In this document: positions 41,463 to 52,779 of the stretch, in pieces
Layout of the letters: the number at the start of each line of letters is the position of its first letter
Numbering within the stretch: the stretch's first letter is position 1
Assembly: GCA_037954325.1 (NCBI GenBank)
Contig: JBBMNZ010000003.1
Location: 26,062,892 to 26,126,891 of the forward strand
Direction: 5' to 3'
DNA: 64,000 bases
DNA from: Fistularia commersonii
Lineage: Eukaryota; Chordata; Actinopteri; Syngnathiformes; Fistulariidae
Translations under genes and position numbers: made by a program
Notes under the pieces: generated by a model
Database searches by the model: none
The model's input: the letters and a program-made list of their open reading frames with translations, nothing else
What the model was told of the DNA's origin: nothing

Positions 41463-42069
41463 ACATTTTTTAAAACTGTGAATTGAATCCATCCTGGTAG
41501 CATCCATAAATATGTTCCGGAAAAGCTTTTTTCTGGAACACGGCTGATGGAAAAGCTGGAGAATAAATAAGACGGGGAAAAGTTTTCACCTGCATCGCAA
41601 CACCAGATGTGGACTCTGTGGACGAGCGCAAGAACCCGGTGGTCCGTTTGGAAGATAAACTAAAAACACGGATGTCCTACACGAGAAGGTCTTTCTCAGG
41701 AGACTTTTACCGTCCGCGGATGTTCGATCGCTCGCTGGCGTCCAGCCTCATCTTCTACGCTGTGGTGTCGACGCTAACGTGCTAGATAAGATGATCAGGA
41801 AGACCGGCTCCGTCCTGGAGGTCTCACCATCTGCCTGCTTCGATGGTGGATCCGGACCTCCGAGGAGAACCTCAGAAGGTCCTTCTTAGCTGTGGCCGTC
41901 ATGAGTAATAAAGTTGTATTTCATGGATCTGATGTGACCAGGCTAAACGAGTGAAGCTCGTGAGCTCAAAAACATCCATATATTAGCTTCAACGTTCTGT
42001 AACGGCGTTCAAAAAAGTCGCGACATGAAGTCCTGGAGTGACGGTGGAGGAACTGAAACGCTGGTCCAA
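41463..42069. other. Unique sequence
   Basis: No feature recognised. Confidence 0.4.
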
Positions 42070-42215
42070 CATCCACTGATGGTGTGGGGTCTCCTTGTGT
42101 CTGCGTGGGGTTCCTCCGGGTTCCTCCTGCATCTTCTCAGACTCGTTTGGTTCATAAATTGTCCAGACGTGTGAATGAGAGGGTGAGTGTTTGAATGAAT
42201 GGATGAAGAATCTAG
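42070..42215 (+). mobile_element. SINE-A fragment, plus strand
   Basis: GTGTGGGGTCTCCTTGTGTC, TGCGTGGGGTTCCTCCGGGT, then TAAATTGTCCAGACGTGTGA and ATGAGAGGGTGAGTGTTTGA. Core and middle of SINE-A; a short ATGGATG tail follows. Confidence 0.75.
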
Positions 42216-43011
42216 AAGAAGATAAAATCCCTGGTGGATGATCTTCTTGAGCTGCAGCGGAGCTGGTTTGAGTCCATGTGATCTCCTCACGTTCAAGGAG
42301 AAGGCTTCGATGTTCTGTTGGCTGCTCGGAGGAGCTTATCGAGGCCGTCGCCGGTTTCGGGAGCTCCGCTTCTCTTCTCCGATGGCGTGTCGCCATGGAG
42401 ACGGGCCTCTTAGCGGCGGTCGACGATGTCCGCAGCTGTCCGGGGAAGCGGTGATCTTCTCAAGACGTCCAGGGAAGACTCGTTGACCTTCAGCTTGAAG
42501 GTCCGGGCGTTCTTGACGCCCTCAGGGCGCTGAAGGCGTCCAAGATGGTGATGTTTGTAGGCCGGAGGAGAGCGGGAGCGTAGAAGGTTCTCCAGAGGAC
42601 GGGAAACCTGAGCCTGAGCTGAGGAGGAGGCCACGGACGCCGCCTGATAGGAATGCAGAAGATGTGTCAGGTCCTCGGACGATGAAGACCAGGAGGTCCT
42701 TTAATAAGGGGTTGGAAGCAGGACATCAGGCCAGCTGCAGGACTTCCTGTCCAAAACATCTCCAGCAGCTTGGAGCTCGTTTATTCAGGCTTAGCGTGTG
42801 TGTATACATCTAGATCTACATCTAGATCTACATATATAGATATACATTTAAGATAGATAAATAAAAACTTAATAAAAAGCCGTGGAGCCTGTTTGAATTG
42901 TATTGATTGTCGGGACTGTTTTAATAAAGAATCATAAATTCCCTGGTTGATTCGAAGCCGTGTGAGAAGAATCAAACATCTCCTTCTTAAGAGTAATGAG
43001 GTGGTTCCCTG

Positions 43012-43042
<31 letters not shown>

Positions 43043-43984
43043 ATTGATTTTGGTTTTTTTTTCTTTCTTGTTTTAACATGAACCCAAAGGATAAAAAAAG
43101 AAAAATCACAACAGCGCAAATATATATATATATATAATCAGTTGAAAATGAATAGCTTTATTTTGAAGGGAAAACAAAATGTTTTTTTATTGATGCTTTT
43201 ATTTTGTAAAACAAAGGAGGGAGGGGGGGGCGCCTGTTTCCATGGCGATGCCAGTTTCACCCCCCAAAAACAGCCAGCGGGTTTAAATCGTATAAATGTA
43301 TAAATACAACTGTTTGATTGACAGCTGACAGGTTCCAGTTAAGCCCCGCCTCCCAGACAGGAAGTGAGTCCTCCCGTTCCAGAAGATGCCGCCGATTCAA
43401 ACGTTCCTCCTGAAGGTGCCGAGGATCAACGAATCATCGTTTCCATCTCCATCAACCGGAGTCTCGCCGGCGTCCGGAGGATCTCCCGACCCCGTCGGGT
43501 CACACGCCGCCGCCGCCGTCCAATCCAATCGTCCCATCAGCCGTCAGACACCTAGCCCCGCCCCCACGCCGTCCCGCCCGGACCGGGTAATTATCCAATT
43601 CCCAGCGCGTCATTGGCGGGGAAATGTTGCCAGAACGAATCGCCATTGATTAGAGACCCGGTGATTTGTGATTGGACGCCGTCCCCCGCCGCATATTAGC
43701 TCGCCATTGATCCGTGACAGCAATTTCACGCCTCTGATCAAGCGATCGACCCGGGCTTTTTTTTTTCCCGCCGCCCGCTCCTTCATCACCGCCCGACCCG
43801 CCAGGACGTCACCCCTCTCATTTCTCCGCCTCATAAACGTCCTCGTTAATGGCCGCCGCCGCCGCCCAAACCGGCGCCCGCCGGAGTAATCGGATTACAC
43901 CCGATACTCCCTGCGTGTCGGAGTGAGGCCAGGCTGCGTTTCTTCTCAGTGGCGCCACCTAGAGGAACCCAAAGAAGTCCAGAA
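42216..43984. other. Mostly unique, GC-rich DNA
   Basis: Holds (GT)n at 43012-43039 and a short TA run at about 43121-43136. A minus-strand frame at 42410-42634 (NARTFKLKVNESSLDVLRRS) has a protein-like mix but no recognised domain. The 43370-43920 part is CpG-rich. No gene is called. Confidence 0.4.
43012..43039. repeat. (GT)n microsatellite, 14 units
   Basis: Uninterrupted GT run. Confidence 0.97.
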
Positions 43985-45062
43985 GATGTCTGTGGAGGTT
44001 CTCAGTCCTCCAGGTGACGGGGAATTCTTCTCCGAACCTTCTTGTCTTGGAAACTGGACTTCCCTGAAGACCAGCCCTCATCCCAGAGGCGTCTTCAGGA
44101 AGATTCGGGCGGGTTGAGGTTATCGTCACCCTCATTTTTTCAGATTTGTCAGGAAACGCAAAACGCATTGGCGGTTTCTGCTAAAGCGGTAGAACGGCAC
44201 GATCTGTTCAACTGAGGATGGAGGCGATTTTGCAAGAGGTGGTCGGCATCATGAGGAGATGATTTACGCAAAAAAAAAAAACGTTTTTGTAAAAAAATGA
44301 ATTAGGCGATTGTTCTAAGAGGGTGACGTTATGATGGCTTGTTTAAACGGAGGGGTTGATCTGTGAAAAGTAGGTCTACAGGGGTTGCTATGCTAATGGA
44401 GGTGTCACATGTCATTCCACATCTAGACCATGTGGTTCCTGGTCCACCTAGACTGTGTTTTGGAGAAACTCCAAACGTGTTCTCCTGAGGGGGTCGTTTG
44501 TTGGGAAAAATGTACAACTTTTGGAGATTACCTGGATTGGAATGGGAACAGGTGAAGCCAGACAAATGAAGGAAACCTGTTGGACCTCATGGTGGAAGTG
44601 ACCAGGCTGGTTCTGGTGGTGAGTCTTTCCTGATTGTTTGGAGGCTGCAGAAGATCCTGGTCCATGTGTGCAGTATGACGTTGTGCGTTGGTGAAAAGTG
44701 ACTGTGGCTCCTCCATCTTCCTCCATCTCCATTTTCTGTTTGGACAAAGATGGCTTCTTGACTCCTCTCTGGATCCATCTGTCTTCTCCGGCCAGAACTG
44801 CTGTCTTCAAGAACGTTGCTGATGTCACAGTTTTTGCTGAATGGAGTTTCTCCTAAACACAGGAGCAGGTGGACCACGGAGTCCTATCCTGAAGTGGTCA
44901 CCACTCCAGGACTCCACAAACAACACCACGAATAACACCATTAGCATAACGTCCCCTTGGATCTAGTTTCTGCAGATCAACCACTGATCAGCCACAACAA
45001 CGTCTTCAGGAGATGAGATGTTAGTCCAGTTTCCAAGACGAGAAGATTTGGACAAGGGTCCG
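43985..45062 (+). mobile_element. Repeat family R2 with inverted ends (about 1.1 kb)
   Basis: The left end 43985-44110 carries GTCTGTGGAGGTTCTCAGTC and CTTCTTGTCTTGGAAACTGG. The right end 44925-45062 carries the inverted match, CCAGTTTCCAAGACGAGAAG, and CTTCAGGAGATGAG. Between them, 44365-44892 aligns with 57545-57917 (GGGGTTGCTATGCTAATG, CCTGGATTGGAATGGGAAC, GTTTGGAGGCTGCAGAAG). No coding domain was recognised. The inverted ends suggest one mobile unit; the class is undetermined. Confidence 0.6.
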
Positions 45063-45160
45063 CAAAATGCGCTTCCTGTTTGGGTTACGCCTTTCAAATA
45101 GAGACCAGGAGATGTTCTCCATCCTGCTTTTCATGTCTATCTGCGAAATTAGCGACAGCC

Positions 45161-45162
<2 letters not shown>

Positions 45163-45218
<56 letters not shown>
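45163..45218. repeat. (CA)n microsatellite, 28 units
   Basis: Uninterrupted CA run. Confidence 0.98.
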
Positions 45219-45219
<1 letters not shown>

Positions 45220-45534
45220 CGTTTTATTTGTCAGATGCAGTCGCTGCACGGTCGAAGCATGAAATCAGTTTGGCCGTAATGGACGCAGATGAATGTTCTA
45301 GTATTGTTTCCTTCTCCTGGTCCGCCTGCACCTTGCAGTCCAGACGGAGACGACAGAGCGGCGGTCGCTCTGACGACCGCTGGCCGCCGCATGGTTACCA
45401 TGGCGATGGCTGCTCCCCCTCGCCATGGTGTGAATGAAACGGCGTTTGGTGCGCTAATGGCCGGGAATTACTGATGCCTGGAGTTATTTGGACTCGGTAC
45501 TTCACGCCCGGTGACATGTGTCAGGGGTTCCATG
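45219..45534. other. Unique sequence
   Basis: No feature recognised between the CA array and the LINE doublet. Confidence 0.4.
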
Positions 45535-46012
45535 TGATAGAAGAACATCAGCCAGAATGAAAGGAAAGGTGTACAAGACAGTGGTGAGACCAGAGATGAT
45601 GTTTGGACTAGAAACTGTTCCAATCACCAAAAGACAGCAGGCAGAACTAGAGGTTGCAGAGATGAAGATGTTGAGGTTCTCTTTGGGAGTGACCAGGATG
45701 GAGAGGATCAGGAATGAGTCTATCAGAGGAACAGCACATGTTAGATGTTTTGGAGAGAAGGTCAGAGAAGCCAGACGGAGATGGTTGGGTCATGGACAGA
45801 GGAGGGATAGAGAATATATTGGTAGACGGATGCTGGAATTGGAGCTGCCAGGCAAGAGGTCTGGAGGAAGACCAAAGAGAAGATTTATGGACGTAGTGAG
45901 AGAAGATATGAAGGTAGTTGGTGTGAAAGAGGAGGATCCGGAGAAAAGGGTTAGATGGAGAAGGTTGATTCACTGTGGCGACACCTGAAGGGAAAAGCCC
46001 AAAGGAGAAGAA
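45535..46012 (+). pseudogene. RTE LINE ORF C-terminus, best-preserved copy
   Basis: An open frame of about 145 codons starts RTSARMKGKVYKTVVRPEMM and continues through TKRQQAELEVAEMKMLRFSL, RRWLGHGQRRDREYIGRRML and RPKRRFMDVVREDMKVVGVK to RWRRLIHCGD. This is the RTE-clade region after the RT domain (KVYKTVVRP...GHGQRRD...RGRPKRRFMD). Endonuclease and RT are missing, so it is a 5'-truncated insertion. The 3' end, CACCTGAAGGGAAAAGCCCA, is immediately followed by a second unit. Confidence 0.92.
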
Positions 46013-46318
46013 GAATCTGTCACAGGGGTGCAGGACATGTATGACCGAGACAAAGTGATGATTGAGATGTTTTGGACATGAACAAAGGAGTGTTCATGTC
46101 CAAACCATGGTGAAGATCTGGGTAGAAGGTTGCTGAAGGTGAAGCTGCCAGGCAAGAGGTCTGGAGGAAGACCAAAGAGAAGGTTTATGGACGTAGTGAG
46201 AGAAGATATGAAGGTAGTTGGTGTGAGAGAGGAGGATCCAGAAAATAGGGTTAGATGGAGAAGGTTAACTCGCTGTGGCGACACCTGAAGGGAAAAGCCG
46301 AAAGAAGAAGAAGAAGAC
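46013..46318 (+). pseudogene. Internally deleted RTE LINE 3' unit, second of doublet
   Basis: Starts CTGTCACAGGGGTGCAGGAC, encodes VQDMYDRDKVMIEM, then jumps to NHGEDLGRRLLKVKLPGKRS and the FMDVVREDMKVVGV C-terminus. It ends in CACCTGAAGGGAAAAGCCGA plus an AAG/AGA tail. The C-terminal half is almost identical to the first unit, so both derive from one lineage. Confidence 0.9.
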
Positions 46319-47617
46319 TTCACGCCCGGCGTAACTTCTGATGTGATGTCTGTTGTCATGGATACGACGTGGGATCGAAACCGTCCCGTTTTCTGAAAAA
46401 GTGCAAAAACGCTCGCTTTTGTTTTCATGAAGTTCAGTCCTGGTCAACGGGTCGGGAGGCGGAGCTTAACCCGGACGCTTCAGCTGTCAGTCACAGACGT
46501 TTGATGAACCCGAGCAGGAGAACATGGAGAAGAACCCGGGTGAAGGTCTCTGGAGAACAAACGTCTTCTCTAAATCGCCGCTAAGGAGTCAAACCTGTGA
46601 AAGTAATGGACCTCCACCTCCAGCCTCTGAGGAAGCGGCTGCTCCAGAGCGGTTCCTCCTGGTTGTGCTTCCTCTGAATAGAATTAAAGCTCGCCGAGTC
46701 CAGAAACTCATTTCATGCCACATTCCCGCCTCGCCGCCGTCTCTCAGGGCACCGTCCCCGCCAAGCCCTCCTCCCTCCACGCTCCCACGCCTCCACCTCG
46801 CGCTCCATCATCCACACTTGACCTCCACCGAAGCTCTCGCCCCTTTGAATCGAGATCCTTCAAGATGATGTTCGGCGGGGCTGGGATGCGTGGAGAGGAG
46901 GAGATATCTCTGTCTGACATTCATCTCTGAGGAGACGAGAACAAGCGTCCTGATGGTGGAGGTGTTTCAGCGACTAGAAGATCCTCCTGAGGAGTCCTGG
47001 AGGAACATTTTGGCAATTTTCTGCTCCAGGAACGTGGAACCGATCGGCGGTCTTCGTTCGGATTGAACCGCTTTATCTTCTCTCAGATCTGGGCAGAAGA
47101 CCGGTTGGGCCTCCTGAGCGGGAGGGATGGAGCGGTGGACCTTCTCCTTCTCCACGTGCTCCTCCTCCTTCTAAAGTGGAAGACCTTCACTGGATTACAT
47201 TCACCCGTTCACACGCAGACCAGTGCTCATGGGCACTTCGGCAAATGCATCAGAAGCTGGGAATTGAACCGCAACCCTTCAGGTGGAACACTCGACCTTC
47301 AACGCAGACCCAAGATTTAGATCTTCGGTATTCCTCTGTTCTGGAGACAAGAACCCCCAGGTTCTCCTGGTCCTTCTCAGCCCCTGAAGCCCCAGAGGTC
47401 CCGGAGAAGCCGCCGTGCAGATCGGCCTTTGAGAAAGACTAAACTTTATGAATCCTGAAGGACATTCTTGTTCCAGATGCCTCCAAGATGAAGCACCAGC
47501 AGAAGCAAGATCGGTTCAGTCCAAAGAGGTCCTCTTCTTCTTTTCCTTTGGGCTTTTCCCTTCAGGGGCCTCCACAGCGCTACTGTTGGGGATCGGCTCT
47601 GGAGATGGTTGGTCTAT
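46319..47617. other. Mostly unique sequence with small repeat scraps
   Basis: A SINE-A scrap (GAGCAGGAGAACATGGAGAA) lies at about 46509-46535. A 47-bp piece of the RTE 3' end in reverse (TTTGGGCTTTTCCCTTCAGG) lies at 47531-47577. No gene recognised. Confidence 0.45.
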
Positions 47618-47790
47618 CGGGTTTCATGTCTGTGGAGGTTCTCAGTCGTCCAGGTCATGGTCGCTTCTTGTCCTCATGTTGTGGCGACTGGACTTGAATT
47701 TCTTCACTTGAAAACTCTTTTGTCCCCAAGGAACAACACCCGCATTAGCATAACAACCTCCTCGGACCTCGTTTCTGAAGATGAACACCT
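47618..47790 (+). mobile_element. Repeat family R2, short copy
   Basis: CATGTCTGTGGAGGTTCTCA, then GTCGTCCAGGTCATGGTCGC, matches the R2 left end. It is followed by TTTTGTCCCCAAGGAACAAC and TTAGCATAACAACCTC, which are the inverted form of the 57550-57600 segment. The copy therefore looks like two ends joined with the middle lost. Confidence 0.6.
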
Positions 47791-48800
47791 GCATCCACGT
47801 AACAAACCGCCGTAACCTCCACCCGCCTGAAGGTACCTCAGGAAACTCCTCACAGGTCCTGAGAACCGAGGAACCCCGTGAGATGACGGCTAAAACAAAC
47901 AAGTCCAGCCGCCACGACAAGAAGGTTTCGACAAGAATCTACCGGGTTTCCTTCCTCTGGTGGAGCGAAAGTATCTAACATCTGTGATGTTGTCAAACAA
48001 GAGGAAACACTGAGCTACGACTACCAGGTCGCACTGAAGACTGAGATGAGTCCACTAAGACTCGAGATTCCCTTGCACTTTTCTTAAATCCCAGGCGAGA
48101 AAATCGTAAAAGTGCACGCTGGAACGAACATCCTTGATATGGAAGGGAATTCTGGACGTGATATCGTATTATTATCCTCGGTGGGATTTCCAAATCACCT
48201 TCTCCACGTCTGCTCTCTTTGGATTTCCATCTCTGGACGTGAACGTCCGGCCGATCCGATCGTCCGCTGAGGTGAAGGAAACGGCGTCCCGTCGAGCAGA
48301 AGAACCCAGAAACCTTCACTGATGCACAAACCAACAAGCTTTACAGCTATTTTTCTAAAAATGGTAAAAAGCCATTTCACACTGGATTTATGGTACATCT
48401 TTTGCGTCTGAAATCAATGTTATAATGAAATAATACGCTTTTTGTGAACCAACCACCAAATCCGTGTGAAAATGAAATTTTCCGCCTATTTTTTTTTTGA
48501 TGAATGAAACCATCTTTAATCTAAAAAAAATTTTTTTTTTTTTTTTTAGGTCAAATCCTTCAAAGATTTGGCTAATCTCTGCACGAATCCGCCGGTAATT
48601 ATTCTCGAAATGAAGCGGCGACGTGGAATAAACCCGAGGAAATGTAGATAAATAAGAATATTCTGGAAAAGCGGAAAGAAACCGCTCAGCTTTTCTGGAG
48701 GTACTAGTTTTCCGTCAATCTGAGTCCGACTGAAATTAGAACCTCGGTTATGCCGGGGTCAGACATCCCGCCAGGGTGACACTCAACACAAACCCAGTGT

Positions 48801-48802
<2 letters not shown>
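47791..48802. other. Unique sequence
   Basis: A and T runs at about 48520-48546. No gene recognised. Confidence 0.4.
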
Positions 48803-48862
<60 letters not shown>

Positions 48863-48955
48863 CTCATAAGATGCAACTTTATGCGGAAAGCCACTGACAG
48901 GAAACACGGTTTTGCTGAATTCACCTAGCCTGCCTGTGTGTTATGTTTATTTAAT

Positions 48956-49010
<55 letters not shown>

Positions 49011-49108
49011 TGCTCACATAAGAAGCAACTTTAGGCGGAAAGCCACTGACAAGAAACACGTTTTGTTCTAAATTCACATAGCCTGCCGCTGTGTGTGTGT
49101 GTGTGTGT

Positions 49109-49176
<68 letters not shown>

Positions 49177-49309
49177 TGTTGTGTGTGTCTAGGGTTTGTG
49201 AGTTTGTGTGTGTTTTTCGCATAAGAAGCAACTTTGGGCGCAAAGCCACTGAAAGCAAACATTTTTGTGCTAAATTCACACGGCCTGTCTGAGTTATGTG
49301 TCGACTGTG

Positions 49310-49378
<69 letters not shown>
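48803..49378. repeat. Compound tandem array: (TG)n plus about 90-bp spacer, four TG blocks
   Basis: Four long TG arrays (48803-48861, 48958-49009, 49090-49163, 49313-49378) alternate with three homologous spacers. Each spacer contains a form of CATAAGAAGCAACTTTAGGC, GGAAAGCCACTGACAAGAAA and AATTCACATAGCCTGCC. The repeated unit (spacer plus TG) is about 150-190 bp. The three spacers have diverged by several substitutions. Confidence 0.93.
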
Positions 49379-49379
<1 letters not shown>

Positions 49380-50204
49380 CCAGACTTCCCATCCCAGTAT
49401 ATCAGACAGGTGCTTTATATTGTTTTCCAATAGATAAACAGCGAAGGCGTCAAAGATGGCGGCGGCCGCTCAGTCAGACAGCCTGCGGCCGCCGCCTCGG
49501 CTCACGGGGGGAAAAATAGGGTTGTAAATCAGGATCGGGGACATCGACCCTCCCGCCGTCGTCGCCGACCTCCGGCTGCGGCTACAATCACTCTGTCTCG
49601 ACGACGACGAAATCCCCCGGCGATACGATTCGAGCGTTTCGTCCGATACGTTTGGCTGATCCGCGGTTTACAGGTGAGCGAGCGATCTGACCCCCGGAAA
49701 AAGAAAAAAAAAAAAGCGAGTTCACCCGTCCACAAATCAGCGATGGGAACGGAAAATCTCACTTCCTGTCACATGGGAGGGGAAAACATCATCTCGGAGG
49801 GTTGGAAATTGGAAATGATGCCTGATGTTACAGTGTTGGGCCGCGGCCGCTGGGACGCCGGCGCCCCGCCATGCATCACGCCGGGAGGAGGGGGAGGGGC
49901 GGCCTTGACAAATGGCTGCCGGCCTCCTCATTTCACAGCCGGCGCTCGTGACACACGTGCACGGATTCACTGCCCCACTTTTACACTCCTCCCGGCAGCC
50001 GCGGGTACATTTTCGAAATGTTCAAAAGACGTCGGTGTTTTCCGTCGGCGCTCGGAGCTTCCGCCCTTCCCCGCCACTGAGCAGATGAGTCTCCGTTCAA
50101 GCTAGCTGAGAGACTTAGCCGCGATGCTAATCCGTTGAATTTTTTTTTCCCCCACGATGCCGCCGTGCAGGACTCTACCAAAAATATCATCCTCGATATA
50201 ATTA
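49379..50204. other. GC/CpG-rich unique sequence
   Basis: No gene recognised. A 143-codon frame (49674-50105) is composition-driven. The region is CpG-rich, with GGCGGCGGCCGC-like blocks. Confidence 0.4.
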
Positions 50205-51283
50205 GCGTATTTTCCGCACTATAAGGCGCACCCGATTATAAGGCGCACCTTCGATGAATGTCCGTTTTCTAAAAGAAATTCATATATAAGGCGCACTGCA
50301 TTATAAGGCGCATAGAATAGAAGCTGCAGTTGTGGCTGGGGTTGCCTTATGCATCCACTAAATGGAGCTGCGCTAAAGGGAATCTCAACAAAACAGTCAG
50401 ATAAGTCAGTCAAACTTTATTAATAGATTACAAACCAATGTTCTGACAACTCCGTTCACTTCCAAAACAAGTTAGTGTATTCACAATACCGTACCGTACG
50501 AACCGCGAGCTCTTACCGGTATTTGCGCTGCCTTCGTTCAAACAATGTATTTCCAACTCCATTTGTCACAGTTCAAATAGTTTCATAAAAGTAAAGCACC
50601 AAGAAGGACCGCCTCTAAATTCATTGACGTTCATGTCGCTAGCTAGCTAGCTAGCTAGCGCTGTTGCCTTTATTGGAATAGTGACTGTAGAGACGCTTCT
50701 ACTTGCCGCTCTCTGTTCAACAACCCACCGTTCCAGTTTGTCCTCCAACTGTAACCATCTCGCTTCGTTTCTTCGGAAACTGTTTGGTCTTCTTCACTCG
50801 GCGCAGGTCATCTTGTTGCTTCCTCCACTTCAGCACCATTGATTCGTGAATGTTGAATTCTCTGCCCGCCGCTCTATTCCCGTGTTCTACTGCGTGACTG
50901 ATCGAGTTTAAACTCTGCATCGTAAACCTGTCTCTTCAAAGGTGCCATTTTGGGTCTGTAAACACACACAAGTGGTGGGACTACAATTCCACTTTACCAT
51001 TTTTGCCGCTGCTACTTCGGCGATGCGCACACACACACACACACACACACACACGCAAATGGAAACGAAAATGCACGCTTGGAGCGGTCATATATCCCAG
51101 CGTGCATCGCACGCTACTTCTTCTACTGGAGAAAATGGAGTCGACAGCTGCTTCCCGTCGTTGCGAGACCTCTTGCGGCTCCATGTTGTTCCATATATAA
51201 GGCGCACTGGATTATAAGGCTCACTGGCGGTTTTTGAGAATATATAAGGCTTTTAGGTGCCTTAAAATGCTGTATATCCGAAC
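50205..51283 (-). mobile_element. pogo-like DNA transposon, internally deleted (about 1.08 kb)
   Basis: The end at 50205 reads GCGTATTTTCCGCACTATAA, then GGCGCACCCGATTATAAGGC, with TA just outside (50203-50204). The opposite end, 51190-51283, has GGCGCACTGGATTATAAGGC but a decayed terminus (CTTAAAATGCTGTATATCC). The transposase start lies on the minus strand, so the biological 5' end is at about 51283. Only the N-terminal coding part is present and the catalytic region is missing. Confidence 0.85.
50640..50948 (-). pseudogene. pogo-like transposase N-terminus, two frameshifts
   Basis: From the ATG at 50948: MAPLKRQVYDAEFKL, a frameshift, then ISHAVEHGNRAAGREFNIHE and SMVLKWRKQQDDLRRVKKTK. 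A second frameshift leads to ARWLQLEDKLERWVVEQRAA and SRSVSTVTI. The pattern 'YDAeFKLk.i..AvehGNRAAarefn..ESmVrkWRkqe..Lr..kktk' is a pogo/Tigger-type (Brinker/CENP-B-like) helix-turn-helix DNA-binding region. 'RW..LE..l..WV.eqRa.gr.vs...I' is the following second HTH. The copy stops at a CTAG repeat, before any DDE motif. Confidence 0.85.
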
Positions 51284-52394
51284 TCTTGTTCCTTCCTGCT
51301 TGCTCTCTATGGGCGTCCGATAGTTATTGCATACCGATAATATAGCTTATATGTGTATGAATTTAAACATTTCTTATTGAGTTTTGTATTTAAAATTTTG
51401 TGATTATATTTTTTTGTTTAAAATTGCCAAGTTATCTACATTGTTTTGTATTTCTAATTTATGGCTAATTACATTATTCAGTCCCGCATTTAAGGGTTTT
51501 TTTTTATTTTGCCGTCAGGGTATTTATGTTGTATTTCAGATATATTTATTTGTAATTAGCGTGGAAATTAGGTGACATGTTTATAAATTTACATGTTAGT
51601 TAATAATAATATATCATATCATACAAACAAGTCCTAAATTAAAGACGGCCATAAAAGCAACATAAATCGCATGAATCGCAGATGAAGGGGCGGCGCCGGC
51701 GCTGCAGGTGAATAGAGGCCAACTGATTTTTTTTCTGAGGAAAGCAACGCGTCTCCCGTTCAGGACAAAGAATCCATGAGAGCCTTTCGGTTCGATTGCG
51801 CGAAAAGTCGCCGCCTCATTGCACTCCGTCACACCCCGGCGCTCGGAGGACGTTCGCTTCAGAGGCCGGAACCCATCGCCTCGGACGCATCGCTTTCTTT
51901 TCCGATGGTTCACGGCTTGTTTCCCGTCGAGTGATAGATTCCAGATTTTCTCCCGGAAACATAAATCTGTAAACAAGAAACAGAATGAGAGAAAAGAAAA
52001 ACGCTGCTGTGGTGGAAAAATCGCCTCGTGGGACGGAGAGAACTTGGCACAAACACGACCCGCATTTGGCAGAAATTCATATATAGGTATAAATAATGCA
52101 GCGGAGCCTCAGAACAGGAGAGCACGGTCGGATATTTACTGCGCCACCAAAGCTGCGGTAATGCTTTATAGCATCTGTGCTAATCCGCGTGAGGGTGTGA
52201 GAAAAAGGCGGAAAAAATAGGAGTATAAAAGTCTCGTCGTCATTAGCGGTGGATAAAATCGGCGGTTTCGTCGTCCGCCGGGAGCAGATTGCGCTTCGGG
52301 CAACATCTGCAACCTTCAGACGAGCGTAATCTGGAGGCCACGCCGTCGCCAGGAGGACCTTAGTTCTACTTCCTGTCTTCTTGCGATGGTCTCT
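51284..52394. other. AT-rich then mixed unique sequence
   Basis: 51284-51640 is AT-rich. 51640-52390 is mixed, with AAATTCATATATAGGTATAAATAATG at its centre. Overlapping plus and minus frames of about 130 codons mirror each other. No gene is supported. Confidence 0.4.
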
Positions 52395-52590
52395 GGCTGC
52401 TCTGCATGCCTGAAACAAGAGGCTGAGTATCATAAGGAGCAGGAAACACAGCGGTCTGGATTGACGCCTCACAGCAAGGAGGTTCTACCCAACGGTTCCC
52501 TCAATGTGGAGCCTCCATGTTCTCCTGCCCGGGTTCCCCTCATGGTCTTTGTCTTCCTCCGGATGTCCTAAAACAGTCAGAAGGTTCAAT
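52395..52590 (+). mobile_element. SINE-A fragment, plus strand
   Basis: Head CGCCTCACAGCAAGGAGGTT, core CCTCAATGTGGAGCCTCCAT and GTTCTCCTGCCCGGGTTCCC, then 'GGATGTCCTAAAACAGTCAG'. A preceding block (CATGCCTGAAACAAGAGGCT) also occurs at 53585, showing a shared duplication. Confidence 0.8.
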
Positions 52591-52779
52591 GGAAGTCAGC
52601 TGAGGCTAAACCAGACAGTCATACCGGACTGATGAGTCCACAAGGCGAATGTGAGCACTAGATGCTAGTCTTGGAGAGGCTGAGCGGTCAAGAAGAATGA
52701 ATGGATGTTGGGACCAGATGTAGTGAAGTCCTTCTGGTTGGTAACCTTCCTGCAGAGACTGGAAGATTGACATCATTCA

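Noticed and set aside
43985..44110. Hammerhead ribozyme or Penelope-like element in family R2
   Set aside because: The CTCATCC...GGCGTCTTC stretch is too degraded to show the catalytic core, and no reverse transcriptase was seen nearby.
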